This document shows, in pieces, positions 18,201 through 28,351 of a stretch of 64,000 nt of DNA. The notes beneath the pieces are model-generated. The model was not told the origin of the DNA. It did not search any database and saw nothing but the letters and a program-made list of their open reading frames with translations. The stretch covers positions 21,772 to 85,771 of the forward strand of contig JAQSCO010000061.1 in the NCBI GenBank assembly GCA_029945445.1, given 5' to 3'. The translations under genes were made by a program, and so were the position numbers. How positions within the stretch are numbered: position 1 is the first letter of the stretch; each line of letters starts with the position of its first letter. This stretch comes from Lacunisphaera sp. Its GTDB lineage: Bacteria; Verrucomicrobiota; Verrucomicrobiia; Opitutales; Opitutaceae.

Positions 18201-18974
18201 GAAGAAGGTGTAGCCGGTGTCAGACTGGATCTGGGCCGCGGAGGTGACGAAGGTCTCCCACGGCGTGCTGCGGACGCCGGCAATGTTGGGAATCTTGATG
18301 GCGATGACCCGGATCGCCGAGGCGCCGGCGGCGATGATGCGGTCGACGGCGGTGCCGGTCCCGACGGGCACCACCACGACAATCTTCCACGTGTAGCCCG
18401 GGATGGCCACGCCGCTGGCGATGGTCGAACCCGCGAAACCGCTGGTGCCGCTGGTGATCAGCAGCTCATTGCCCGCGGCGGCCAGGGTCCGGCTGTAGGT
18501 CTCGAAACTGGCCCAGACGCCCTGGTTGTTGTCGGGAGTCTGCGGGACCATGTTCGACATGAAGAAGGTGACGTCGTTGTCCGCCCGGGTCGCCGTGCGG
18601 TCGGCGGACGGGCACATGTGGCCGCGATCGTAGCCGGAACCGCTGTAGTCGGTCGTCAGCACCTGGTAGAAACCAGCCGGCAGCGTGGTGTCCTGGAAAA
18701 AAACCGCTGACCGCCCCGCGCTGCCGGAGTCCGCGACGGTGAGATCCCAGCTCACCCAGTTGGGCTCGTGCGTGGTGTCGTTGTAATCCACGGCATACTG
18801 GTCCCGCTGGATCAGGTAGTGGCCGTGATTGTTGGTATCCGAGGTGGCGCCGCTCGGATTGCCCAGTTGCATCTGGTAGGGCGCGCCGATGATGGCGAAG
18901 CCGCTGGCGACCAGCGTGACGAACAGGACCGCGGTGGTGAACCAGCGGGTGACAGTGGTGTGCTGAGGTGACAT
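12267..18974 (-). CDS. Giant secreted DNA/RNA non-specific endonuclease with Ig-like and MBG repeats
   Basis: A 2,235-residue exported protein; ATG 18974 is chosen because the signal peptide (TTAVLFVTLVASGFAIIGA, ~13-31) starts there. Residues ~35-300 are an NUC1-type nuclease with the signature YDRGHMCPSADR (general base His119) and the metal-site Asn in PQTPDNNQGVW. Then come six Ig-like modules (motif YQWRKGG), two jelly-roll-like blocks with YxGGTYxQ(D/N)FDTLP and IAIDDFS(L/F), a Big_5 module (SSPVNGATNAALNTAPSV), eight MBG-type repeats of ~74 residues, and an Asn/Gly-rich tail (LTLNSN, VTLNGN). It likely degrades extracellular nucleic acid while the repeats project or attach the nuclease. 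No PEP-CTERM or LPXTG is seen at the end. Confidence 0.9.
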   Translation of the reverse strand: MSPQHTTVTRWFTTAVLFVTLVASGFAIIGAPYQMQLGNPSGATSDTNNHGHYLIQRDQYAVDYNDTTHEPNWVSWDLTVADSGSAGRSAVFFQDTTLPAGFYQVLTTDYSGSGYDRGHMCPSADRTATRADNDVTFFMSNMVPQTPDNNQGVWASFETYSRTLAAAGNELLITSGTSGFAGSTIASGVAIPGYTWKIVVVVPVGTGTAVDRIIAAGASAIRVIAIKIPNIAGVRSTPWETFVTSAAQIQSDTGYTFFTALPAPIAAAFRTVIDGQSSVGTPAIVVQPVPQSVPVGGTATFTVTATGNAPLAYQWFHDDVEIPGATSDILPLNSVQAADVGSFYVVVTNDVGSTTSAAATLTVTGLPPTITTQPVSRTVSAGTNVAFTVTAGGSAPFVYQWRKGGANLGDAGNVSGSATPTLTLSNVQSGDIASYDVTITNNVSSIVSNLAALSVTPAAPTITSQPANRSLAPGSTATFSVVAVGSSPLAYQWRKGGTPVSGNASAATATLSLTGITLGDAGNYDVVVSNGVGSPATSAPASLSISSASATQIFYTGGTYVQDFDTLPNFTSPTFSFAGFGPFFAANPVASAGLNATNMGGWSFARIGGTGANATFVVGTGSGPTGAAYSFGATSATERAFGALLSGTVASTWGATFVNNTGQVISQFTLNYTGEQWRYGAGTVGGTDRISAEYLIGGSDILTGTFTPVSALNFTSPVNSATAVGTAAAVNGNLAANRGVRTATVTGITWAPGQSLVVRWRDNDVPGSDDGLAIDDFSLSTSITGPTGPSVVSSSPVNGATNAALNTAPSVTFDQAVSAAGSAFTINSAIRGAVPASLSASADGKTYTLTPPANFDFSDSISVKVFAAGVTSVSTGLHPTADFSFSFGTAAPVAPSITTQPTSQTVSAGGSASFTVGASGTAPFTYQWRKGGLAVVGNPTASSATLVLSNVQAADAASYDVVVSNGVGSPVTSAPATLTVTPTAPQIVTQPAGQTVAAGATVTLSVAATGSTPLAYQWRKGGAALANGGVVSGATTATLTLSGVTVLNSGSYDVVVSNGVGTPATSTAVSVLVIAPPSVLNYSGGTYTQNFDTLPSTGTFSFTGIGPFSLDANPGVNAAGLAGWSFVKFAPTTGNALFKPDSGGSNSGGINSYGITGTNPGTDRALGSVGSGTTASRVGVTLVNTTGQTITYVTVSYTGEQWRHGSTATPNKFAFAYAAGAVDINTGTFANFTALDFTAPNTSAANLNSPLDGNAAANRVPNITATITGLTWAPGQTLVLRWTDVDDTGSDDGIAIDDFSFTSAPPVPVITTQPLDQSVPSFSAVSFTVAAASTTPQTYQWQKDGFAILGNPSATTATLLLASATAADAGAYDCIVTNSFGPTTSTAATLATTKVATLMALDSLLATYDGTPKSATALTTPAGLSVAFTYDGSPVAPTNAGGYVVVATIEDPDYFGTAVGTLNIAKALADVTLGDLNQTYNGGARFASAGTNPGGLSVVLSYDGGLAAPVNTGSYAVDAVVNDVNYTGAASGTLTIAKALASVTLGDLNQTYDGAPKSVSAVTNPAGLAVDFTYDGSATAPTDASSYAVVGTINNANYMGTASGTLTIAKAVAPVTLTNLAQIYDGAAKPASATTSPAGLAVDFTYDGNVAAPASAGSYHVVGAINEANYTGTASGTLVIAKATASVTLSGLNQTYDGAPKPVGANTSPMGLTVDFTYNGSATAPTNADSYAVVGTVNNANYAGTASGTLVIAKAVAPVTLGGLNQIYDGAAKPVSAVTTPAGLTVDFTYNGSATAPTNADSYAVVGTVNNANYAGTASGTLVIAKAVATVTLANLAQVYDGAAKPIAVTTAPVGLNVVTTYNGTPPAPSAVGSYTVVSTVQEANYVGTASGTLVITQASATVTLSGLVQAYDGTPKPVSVVTSPANLAVTITYNGSATVPTYPGSYAVVATINETSYQGTASGTLVITTTAIVRHAPTLDGGIDGSLQVMLPENTTLNGAALLGGDLLVPGTPTVQLNGHPVYAGTVDASGSSSPSNYQVTLNGNAALRHVVRRVNAIALPVVAPPPAPAGTRDVTLNNNTQSPGNFATLRNLTLNSNVGPVVVPAGTYGTFTVNGHSGLVLGVAGATQPAVYNLQGLTLNSNSEVRIVGPVIINLPGGVTLGGSIGEADHPEWLVLNIATGGLTLNGNVTCNGYVAAPAGTVAINGNSTLNGGVISDRLTIGGNGLLKVEDPE
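13057..14800 (-). repeat. Eight tandem ~222-bp MBG-type repeats inside the nuclease gene
   Basis: Eight consecutive in-frame units of about 74 codons, each with L(N/A)QxYDGxxKP...GLxVDFTYNGS...Y.VV.T(V/I)N(N/E)ANY.GTASGTLVI.KA. Two neighbouring units (roughly 13502-13660 and 13724-13880) are nearly identical at the nucleotide level, with the others more diverged, pointing to recent duplication or gene conversion. Confidence 0.85.
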
Positions 18975-19445
18975 GGGGATGATAAAAGGAACTGAGGCCC
19001 TGACGGCCGGCGCTGGCACCCGGAGGTGCGGACAGACTCGTCGTCTGCGCAGCGCCGGATTCAAACTGACGAATAGCGGCGGCGCTTCACCGGGTGGTCC
19101 CGGATGCTGGCCCGTTGGAAATGCTCATGGGTTGCGTAGCTCTGCCCTGAAGGTGAAGGGCCAGACCAATCGTGTGCAACTCGCCGGGGTGACAATACCG
19201 TAACGATCGGGGACGAACGCAATTGACTGGCCCATTTTCAGTGCTGTTGAAGGCCTCATGTCATACGGACGCAAAGTGGATACAATCACTAACTGGCCCC
19301 AATCGCCCCGGTGTATTACCTATCACCATGCGGTGGACCCGGCCCCCATAAGTTTTCGGCGCAGGGCGATAATCTGGCGGTCGTAACTCCCGCCCCGGGC
19401 CAAATCTCAGTTGCGCCACCTCCGCCCTCGCCTACCGTCCGCGGC
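18975..19445. other. 471-bp intergenic region between divergent nuclease and gcvP genes
   Basis: This region must hold the promoters for both divergent genes. The gcvP frame is open upstream of its ATG back to 19311, but that stretch does not look like GcvP. I looked for a glycine riboswitch before gcvP and saw no convincing structure. No other gene is supported here. Confidence 0.5.
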
Positions 19446-22355
<2,910 letters not shown>

Positions 22356-22370
22356 GAGTGAAAGTGGCCG

Positions 22371-22497
22371 AGCTGTAGGAGCGGCTTTACGCCGCGATTT
22401 GCAGGGCGGGATCGCCGATCCCGCCTTCCCTCGTCCCCTGTAGGGGCGTGGCTCGTCCACGCCCGGGCGCCGACAAGCGACGCCCCTACACCAGGTA
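22371..22497. repeat. Cluster of nested palindromic intergenic repeats after gcvP
   Basis: Several hairpins stand side by side: GCGGC-tttac-GCCGC (22381-22395), GCGGGATC-gcc-GATCCCGC (22406-22424), and a two-level structure with outer arms TGTAGGGGCGT (22439-22449) and ACGCCCCTACA (22480-22490) enclosing GGGCGTGG/CCACGCCC. They resemble REP-type elements and may also end gcvP transcription. Confidence 0.7.
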
Positions 22498-22584
22498 CCG
22501 CGCCGCACACCGCGGCGGCGGTCTACCCCCAAGCCCCGTCCCCGCAAGCGCCGGTTTGGCCACTCCCTTTGCGTTCAAGTCCGT

Positions 22585-23442
22585 TCACACTTTGGGTTCC
22601 GCCAGCAGCCGCGTCAGCCGCCCTTCCAGCTTCAGCCAGCGGATCAAGGCGCTTAGCGCGGCCATCCGGCGTTGCTCCTCCAATCGCGCAACCAGCCGCC
22701 GCCGGGCGACGGCGAGCGCCCGCGGCACCCGCAGCTGCGGCAGCCGGCGCCCGAGCAGCGCCAGGTCGCCATTCCCGCCCAATTGCCGGGCCAGCCGCAC
22801 CAGCACGGGATAAGCCGCGCCCGCGCCCAGCGGCCAGCGCGAGGCGGCGAACGCCGTGTGGTCACGCAGGATGATCACCGCCTTCCGCCATTCGTGCAAA
22901 GATTCCAGTGCCGGGTGCCTCATGGCCGCCTGGTGCCGGCGGTCGGCCCGATCCAGGCTCCGCCGGAGCAGCTGCCGCAGGTGGGCGGGCGAGACCGCCG
23001 GCATCGGGGCGCTGCCCAGCGCGGCCGACTCTTCGAGCAACGCCTGACGGATCTGCTCCCCATCCGGCGGCACAAACCGGCCGGCTCGCGCGGCCAGCAG
23101 CCGCGCCACCTCCCGTTGCCGGCCGGTCAGGCGCCGGGTCAATTTGCCGGCCAACGCGGCGGCCACGGCCGCCTCGCGCGCCGCGGACATCCTGCCCCCC
23201 AGTTCCGTCAGCCGGTAGCGCGGCATGATCGCCCAGGCCGCCCCGGCCTTCTCCAGCAGGCGGAGGGCGGAGCGCGCCCGCTTCAAGGCCACGCGCGCCC
23301 GGTGCACCGCCTCGACGGGATCATCCGCCATGCCGGCCAGTGCCTCGGCCGCCTCGCGGGTCAGGCCGGCGGCCAGCGAGGTGAGCCCGGTGCCGATGCA
23401 GCGGTTGAGTGGCAGGCGCAGCTTCATGCGATACTGCGCCAT
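22585..23442 (-). CDS. CHAD-domain protein
   Basis: 285 residues starting at ATG 23442 ([13 protein letters not shown]); longer starts overlap the divergent gene at 23522. The CHAD signature [18 protein letters not shown] lies at ~45-62 and a second half-repeat [15 protein letters not shown] near the middle, the two helical bundles that line a positively charged polyphosphate-binding pore. His and Arg/Lys residues are abundant throughout. CHAD proteins bind inorganic polyphosphate and often localise to polyP granules. No ppk or CYTH domain is adjacent. Confidence 0.82.
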   Translation of the reverse strand: MAQYRMKLRLPLNRCIGTGLTSLAAGLTREAAEALAGMADDPVEAVHRARVALKRARSALRLLEKAGAAWAIMPRYRLTELGGRMSAAREAAVAAALAGKLTRRLTGRQREVARLLAARAGRFVPPDGEQIRQALLEESAALGSAPMPAVSPAHLRQLLRRSLDRADRRHQAAMRHPALESLHEWRKAVIILRDHTAFAASRWPLGAGAAYPVLVRLARQLGGNGDLALLGRRLPQLRVPRALAVARRRLVARLEEQRRMAALSALIRWLKLEGRLTRLLAEPKV

Positions 23443-23521
23443 TCTCCCCGCTGCGGCCCCGGAGTCAACGCCGCCCAACTGCCGCGTTGCCTTGCGCCGT
23501 CCACGACTATTCTCTCCCGGC

Positions 23522-24328
23522 GTGAAACTCATCCGTCATCTTTCTCCCGCTGGCCCGGCCTACGCCGCGCTGCAACCCGACGGCTCCGCGCGCGCCGTTT
23601 CCGGTGACATCTTCGGCGACTTCCGCGTGACCGACCAGGCGGTCAAGCCCGGCAAGCTCCTCGCACCGTTGCAGCCGGCCAACCTGCTTTGCATCGGCCT
23701 CAATTACCGGAAGCACGCCGCCGAGAGCAACAACCCGCCGCCGCCCCACCCCGTTCTCTTCATCAAGAACACCGCGAGTGTCCAACACCCCGGCGACCCG
23801 ATCGAGATTCCCGTGAAGCTCCCGAGCACCAAGGTCGACTACGAGTGCGAACTCGCGGTTGTCATCGGCCGGACGTGCAAGAACGCCACCAAGGCCGACG
23901 CCCTCAACTACGTCCTCGGCTACACCTGCGCCAACGACGTCTCCGCCCGCGACTGGCAGCGCGAGGGCGGCGGCGGCCAGTGGTGCCAGGGCAAGAGCTT
24001 CGACACCTTCTGCCCGCTCGGCCCGGTGCTGGTGACGCGGGACGAGATTCCCAATCCGAACGCCCTGACGATCAAAACCATTCTCAACGGCGAGGTCATG
24101 CAGGATTGGAATACCAACGACATGATTTTCGACGTGCCGACGCTCATCGAGTTCCTCAGCGCCAGCAAGACGCTGCTGCCCGGCACGGTCATCCTCACGG
24201 GCACGCCGCACGGCGTCGGCTTCGCGCGCCAGCCGCCCGTCTGGCTCAAGGCCGGCGACACCGTGAGCATCGAGATCGAGAAAATCGGGACGCTGACCAA
24301 TCCGGTGATCAACGAACCGGTTTCTTAA
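23522..24328 (+). CDS. Fumarylacetoacetate hydrolase-family protein
   Basis: 268 residues; GTG at 23522 gives [21 protein letters not shown], a normal start for this family, while the longer open frame upstream is antisense to the CHAD gene. The FAH fold motifs are [15 protein letters not shown], the metal-binding Glu pair in [12 protein letters not shown], the Asp in [23 protein letters not shown] and the C-terminal [16 protein letters not shown]. Members are hydrolases or decarboxylases of 2-oxo acids; the exact substrate cannot be read from sequence. It is divergent from the CHAD gene, with about 80 bp between the starts. Confidence 0.9.
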   Translation: MKLIRHLSPAGPAYAALQPDGSARAVSGDIFGDFRVTDQAVKPGKLLAPLQPANLLCIGLNYRKHAAESNNPPPPHPVLFIKNTASVQHPGDPIEIPVKLPSTKVDYECELAVVIGRTCKNATKADALNYVLGYTCANDVSARDWQREGGGGQWCQGKSFDTFCPLGPVLVTRDEIPNPNALTIKTILNGEVMQDWNTNDMIFDVPTLIEFLSASKTLLPGTVILTGTPHGVGFARQPPVWLKAGDTVSIEIEKIGTLTNPVINEPVS

Positions 24329-24405
24329 CCGCTAATCCGCGCTAATTGACGCTAATAGCTGATCCCTATTTTCCCATTAGCGAAGATTAGCGTTTATTAG
24401 CGGTT
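24327..24405. repeat. Imperfect inverted repeat of CGCTAAT units
   Basis: Three CGCTAAT units (starting at AACCGCTAAT, 24327) face three ATTAGCG units (ending ATTAGCGGTT, 24405) around a central ~20-nt loop. It begins within the stop codon of the FAH-family gene and fills most of the gap to the cupin gene. AT-richer than the surroundings and typical of a dispersed palindromic element. Confidence 0.75.
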
Positions 24406-24430
24406 CACTGCCTTAAATCCGTAGTTTCTC

Positions 24431-24904
24431 ATGAAGAAGACGAGCATCACCAAGCTGAAGTGGGACCACTGGAAATCCCCCAAGGGGAAATACGAGCAAT
24501 ACGGCAAGGACATCTCGCAAAAGCTCGGCGATGTCCGGCGCGGCTGGCCGAAGAAAGGTCATCCATTCAACCTCGAGCTGGTGAAGGTCCCGTCTGGCAA
24601 GGCCGCGTGCCCGTTTCATTTGCACACGACGCAATGGGAGCTCTACGTCATCGTCAGCGGCACGGGCACGGCCCGCTGTGGCAAAACGCGGCACAAGGTG
24701 AAGGCCGGCGACGCCTTCATGCATCCGCCGCTCGAGGCGCACCAACTCATTAACACGGGGAAGAAGGACCTCGTCTTCTACATCATCGCCGACAACCCGC
24801 CGGTGGACATTTTCCATTATCCCGACTCCGACAAATGGGGCATGCGCCCGCACGGGAAATTCTTCCGGCTCAAGGAAACGCCCTACCACGACGGCGAGGA
24901 GTAA
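24431..24904 (+). CDS. Cupin-domain protein
   Basis: 157 residues with one cupin barrel. Motif 1 is CPFHLHTTQWELYVIVSGTG, with His, His and Glu as metal ligands; motif 2 is KAGDAFMHPPLEAHQLINTG, with the final His. The N-terminus (KLKWDHWKSPKGKYEQYGKD) and the C-terminus (DSDKWGMRPHGKFF) match stand-alone cupins of unknown substrate. It is probably co-transcribed with the FAH-family gene 100 bp upstream, though the palindrome between may act as a partial terminator. Confidence 0.85.
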   Translation: MKKTSITKLKWDHWKSPKGKYEQYGKDISQKLGDVRRGWPKKGHPFNLELVKVPSGKAACPFHLHTTQWELYVIVSGTGTARCGKTRHKVKAGDAFMHPPLEAHQLINTGKKDLVFYIIADNPPVDIFHYPDSDKWGMRPHGKFFRLKETPYHDGEE

Positions 24905-25040
24905 TCTGCCGCGGCGAAGGCCGCAGGACAGACCCCGGGCGCCCAGCAGGGCGCAACGGGGTGTGGAACGCGCTGACCCCAGCGCGTTTCCCCCGGAGCG
25001 CGGGCGCCTGTCCTCCATAGGCTTGGCGACGGAGGAACCC
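24905..25040. repeat. Palindrome-rich intergenic repeat
   Basis: Contains AACGCGCT-gacccc-AGCGCGTT (24967-24988) inside a longer region bounded by GGACAG and CTGTCC. The AACGCGCT module is the same as in the element at 30358-30432. It separates the cupin gene from the convergent PEP-CTERM gene. Confidence 0.6.
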
Positions 25041-25086
25041 CGCCCGCGTGAAGAAGCGCCTTGAGGTCAAGTCGCTCCAGCAAGCA

Positions 25087-25114
25087 AAAGGCCGGGCGCT
25101 CAAGCCCGGCCTTT
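25087..25114 (-). terminator. Terminator of PEP-CTERM gene 1
   Basis: Perfect 11-bp stem AAAGGCCGGGC/GCCCGGCCTTT with a 6-nt loop, 26 bp past the stop of the gene at 25141-26055, followed on the minus strand by TGCTTGC. Confidence 0.8.
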
Positions 25115-25140
25115 CTGAAAACCAGAATGCGCCTTGTGAG

Positions 25141-26055
25141 TTATTTGACGGTCGCGATCCGCCGCCGGCGGATCATCACACCGCCCAGCGCCACCACGCC
25201 GAGGATCGCCGCATAAGTCGAAGGCTCGGGAATGGCCTGGATCTGAAATGACGTGTAGGCCGTGTAAACGCCAACGCCGTTTGCCCCCGGGATATTGGCG
25301 TTCAGATTGACCAGACCGCCTGAGGTGACGTTGTTGAATTCCAGCCCGCCGCCGTAGATGCCGGGCGTCAGTGTATTCGCGGCAATCTGCATTTGCACCG
25401 TGGCGGCATTGAAAATGAAATTATTGGGGACGGTCTCGTTGGTCACCTGCTGGCCGGATACGCCGTAGTCCAGCCAAAGCCCGATCCGGCCCGTCGCAGT
25501 CACGTAGTTTGTCGTGAACGTCGTGCTGGTAAGCGTCAGCTCTTGGGTGGGATCCACGAGCATCTTGCCCAGCGACCAGCTGACGGGATTGCCATTTTGC
25601 GTGCCGGTCAGGAACGGCATGTTGGCAAAGCCATCGTTGGTGCCGCCAATCAGATTCGGAATGCTCAGCAAGGAGGTAGTGCCCAGGTTGGTCTGGATCG
25701 TGTAAGCGCCATCGGGAAACGCGCTCTGGAGCGAGGCCATGTTCGCAAACTGGTAGGCGCCCTGCGGCCCTGGGGCCTGCCATTCCTTACCCGGATCTCG
25801 CTCAAAGCTTGTGTAATTCGTGATGGCATCGCCGGGCTTCTTGAAGGTGAAGGTGAGTGAGCCCAGACTTGTTCCGTTCAGGTCGATGACAAACTCATAT
25901 GGGTTGGCTCCCGCCAATGAGGCCGTTCCGGCGGTGGACTGAACATAGTTCACCTGGCGATCCACCACGATGAATTGAATGGACTGGGCCTGAGCCATGG
26001 TCGAGATAACCGCCGAAACGGCTACGAGAACAATTCGCGCACGCGTTGTTTTCAT
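25141..26055 (-). CDS. PEP-CTERM sorted exported protein 1
   Basis: 304 residues: signal peptide (RIVLVAVSAVISTMAQAQ), a beta-rich secreted body without a known family, and a C-terminal sorting tail IPEPSTYAAILGVVALGGVM followed by IRRRRIATVK. The tail is the PEP-CTERM type: PEP motif, membrane helix, Arg-rich end, cleaved by an exosortase. The body has many Asn, Thr and Gly residues as expected for a surface protein. It is the last of three similar genes in a row and has its own terminator. Confidence 0.85.
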   Translation of the reverse strand: MKTTRARIVLVAVSAVISTMAQAQSIQFIVVDRQVNYVQSTAGTASLAGANPYEFVIDLNGTSLGSLTFTFKKPGDAITNYTSFERDPGKEWQAPGPQGAYQFANMASLQSAFPDGAYTIQTNLGTTSLLSIPNLIGGTNDGFANMPFLTGTQNGNPVSWSLGKMLVDPTQELTLTSTTFTTNYVTATGRIGLWLDYGVSGQQVTNETVPNNFIFNAATVQMQIAANTLTPGIYGGGLEFNNVTSGGLVNLNANIPGANGVGVYTAYTSFQIQAIPEPSTYAAILGVVALGGVMIRRRRIATVK

Positions 26056-26296
26056 ATAACGCAGGCAAGCAATCCGCTGGTCTTTTGCGACCGACTAGCC
26101 GCCGGAAGTTTTTCTAGTAAACCAGCTACTTCGCCCAAGCGGGCCGGCCGATCTGCGTCGCTCCGAGGAGAAAACGACCCGGCACCACCACGAGTGCGCG
26201 CGGCATCGGAAATCCATGCGCAGCCACTCCGGAACAAATTATGCGCAGCTCAGCAGTCAGCTGTGGATTTCCCAAATCTTCACCGTTGATAAAAAC

Positions 26297-26324
26297 GAAG
26301 GCCGGGCGATCAAGCCCGGCCTTC
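26297..26324 (-). terminator. Terminator of PEP-CTERM gene 2
   Basis: Stem GAAGGCCGGGC/GCCCGGCCTTC with loop GATCAA (minus-strand TTGATC), followed by GTTTTTATC on the minus strand, 24 bp past the stop of the gene at 26349-27173. Confidence 0.85.
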
Positions 26325-26348
26325 CTGAAAACCAGTTGTGTTCTTCGC

Positions 26349-27173
26349 TCAGCTTGCGCGCAGTGTCAGACGCCGGCGGATCATCACGCCGCCCAGCGCC
26401 GCCACGCCAAGGATCGCCGCGTAGGTCGAGGGCTCGGGGATGGCCTGGATTTGGAAATAATTCTCGGTCGTATAGCCTGAGTTGCCGTTCGCAAGGGCGA
26501 TAGCGACGCCATAGTCGATGAAGTTGTGGTTGAAGCGCAGCGAAACATCATAGGTTACCCCGGCGGTCAGGGTTCCGGCGCTGATCACAAAACTGGTCGC
26601 CGCTGTGCTCGGGAAAAAACTTCCTATGCCCTGAATGCCCAAACCAATGCTGTCGTTAATGGTCGGACTGACGAAGGCTGCAAAGTTCAGCGTATAATTT
26701 AGCGTCGGGTCGACCAGCAGCATGCCTCCTGACCATGTCCCGGAGGTGATCATGGGGGTGGTCGGATAGAGGTCCCCTGAGAAGCTCGGTAGATTAGCAG
26801 TCTGGGGGGCCCCGTTGATGTTGGGCATAGCCATGGAATAAACGCCATCGTTGTACCCCAGGTTGAGCGCCGTGGTGGTCAAGTAGGATGTGGCACTCTG
26901 GAAATTACCACCGCTGCCAGTGGTGCTAATAACCTGCGGACTTGTGGCCGAGCCACCCGGCGAAGTGAAACTGTAGGTGCCCGCAAGGCTGGAGCCGGAA
27001 ACATAGGCACTCACACCGTAGGGACTAAAGACATCGTCAACTGGGGCGCTGGACGAGGTTTGAGTGACGTAGTGGTTTTTGACTACGCCATAACCGGTGA
27101 TGGTCTGGGCGGACAAGCCGGCGGCGAACGCCAGCGAAACGAACAGGACAAGGAACGAGCGCATGGGTTTCAT
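26349..27173 (-). CDS. PEP-CTERM sorted exported protein 2
   Basis: 274 residues from ATG 27173 (MKPMRSFLVLFVSLAFAAGL, ending the signal at LSAQ). A secreted beta-rich body with VVKNHYVTQTSSS near the start and a C-terminal NYFQIQAIPEPSTYAAILGV tail followed by GGVMIRRRLTLRAS. A longer frame up to 27317 exists but places a non-secretory stretch ahead of the signal peptide. Body sequences of the three PEP-CTERM proteins are only loosely similar, while tails are almost identical. Confidence 0.85.
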   Translation of the reverse strand: MKPMRSFLVLFVSLAFAAGLSAQTITGYGVVKNHYVTQTSSSAPVDDVFSPYGVSAYVSGSSLAGTYSFTSPGGSATSPQVISTTGSGGNFQSATSYLTTTALNLGYNDGVYSMAMPNINGAPQTANLPSFSGDLYPTTPMITSGTWSGGMLLVDPTLNYTLNFAAFVSPTINDSIGLGIQGIGSFFPSTAATSFVISAGTLTAGVTYDVSLRFNHNFIDYGVAIALANGNSGYTTENYFQIQAIPEPSTYAAILGVAALGGVMIRRRLTLRAS

Positions 27174-27331
27174 ACGCCCGCCAGAAATAGCCAAACGCAG
27201 ACCCTTGGCGACGGGCTTTTCTCCACCCCGGACGACTAGTATGCTCCCTAATCCAGCCGCCGGAGGATGACGCAGGCGCCCTAAGTCTTTGCTCCCGGCT
27301 CCGGCAATTTCCATCAACCGGACAAAACAAA

Positions 27332-27353
27332 GGCCGGGCGATCAAGCCCGGCC
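27332..27353 (-). terminator. Terminator of PEP-CTERM gene 3
   Basis: Stem GGCCGGGC/GCCCGGCC with loop GATCAA, followed on the minus strand by TTTGTTTTG, 27 bp past the stop of the gene at 27381-28211. Confidence 0.8.
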
Positions 27354-27380
27354 CGGATGAAAACCCGTTGTGTTCTTCTC

Positions 27381-28211
27381 TCAGCTCGCGCGCAGCAGAT
27401 GCCGCCGACGGATCATCACTCCGCCCAAAGCCACCGCGCCAAGGATCGCCGCGTAGGTCGAGGGCTCGGGGATGGCTTGGATGGTGAACTGGGTGCTCGA
27501 GTTGTAGATACCGGCGTATTGCGCACCCGTGAGTAGCCCGGTTCCGACCGTGCCCAGAGTTCCACCGCCAAAATTGTCGAAATTTAGCTCCACCGTGTAA
27601 TTGTTACCAGCCACCATGGACGCAGCGGGAACGACGAAAGTTAATGTTCCCACGCTAAAAGCCTCAATGCCGTTATTATAACTCATTCCATTAACATCGA
27701 TGCCCATGTGATCAGCCGTGCCGGTGATGGTAATCGTCAAGGCTTGCGCTACATTCCATGCGAGAATCCCCCCAACAATGGTGCCGCCGCTCAGGTTCGT
27801 GGCGAGCGGCGCGAGCGGATAGGAGTCACCGGTCAACGATATCGGGGAGATCGTCTCGCCACGCGCCGTGATGCTGTAGGTCGTGCCGTTGCCGTATGCC
27901 GCATCCAAGGCGCCCTGAGTAGCATAGGGGGTATTGATGGTCCATTTGTCTCCGACGGCATTATATATCATCGTCGTCGCGCCTGAGCCCGACGGAATTG
28001 TAATCGTGGGCGCGGGAATCCCGGACAAGGTGCTGCCCTCAACATGCGCCTCAAAGCGCCACGGATTTGTCGCATCCACGGTGGTTGAGTTGTCCGTCTG
28101 GGTGTAGTCGTGAACTTTTTCAACGATGAGAAAGTTCACGATCTGGGCGAACAAGGATGATTGCACCAGCATCCCGAGAAACAGGACCATCAAGACGCGC
28201 ATCATTTTCAT
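27381..28211 (-). CDS. PEP-CTERM sorted exported protein 3
   Basis: 276 residues. Signal peptide MKMMRVLMVLFLGMLVQSSL ends near FAQ; the mature start (IVNFLIVEKVHDYTQTDNST) resembles that of protein 1 (IQFIVVDRQVNYVQ), indicating common descent. The C-terminus is FTIQAIPEPSTYAAILGAVA plus an Arg-rich end RRRHLLRAS. No exosortase gene is within the window, so processing depends on one encoded elsewhere. Confidence 0.85.
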   Translation of the reverse strand: MKMMRVLMVLFLGMLVQSSLFAQIVNFLIVEKVHDYTQTDNSTTVDATNPWRFEAHVEGSTLSGIPAPTITIPSGSGATTMIYNAVGDKWTINTPYATQGALDAAYGNGTTYSITARGETISPISLTGDSYPLAPLATNLSGGTIVGGILAWNVAQALTITITGTADHMGIDVNGMSYNNGIEAFSVGTLTFVVPAASMVAGNNYTVELNFDNFGGGTLGTVGTGLLTGAQYAGIYNSSTQFTIQAIPEPSTYAAILGAVALGGVMIRRRHLLRAS

Positions 28212-28351
28212 ATGCTGGATGGAAATAGCCTCTCGCAGGCCGATTGCGATGCCAAATCAATGGTTCCTATCAGGCCAAATGGCCTGGGGTTTTACCGCTG
28301 GCTTCAGCAGTTTCTCCCGCGCCGCGAGTCAGAGGAATCCAAGCGATGGGC

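Noticed and set aside
19200..19445. Glycine riboswitch ahead of gcvP
   Set aside because: I looked for the paired glycine-aptamer structure and conserved cores and saw none that was convincing; a covariance-model search would be needed to be sure.
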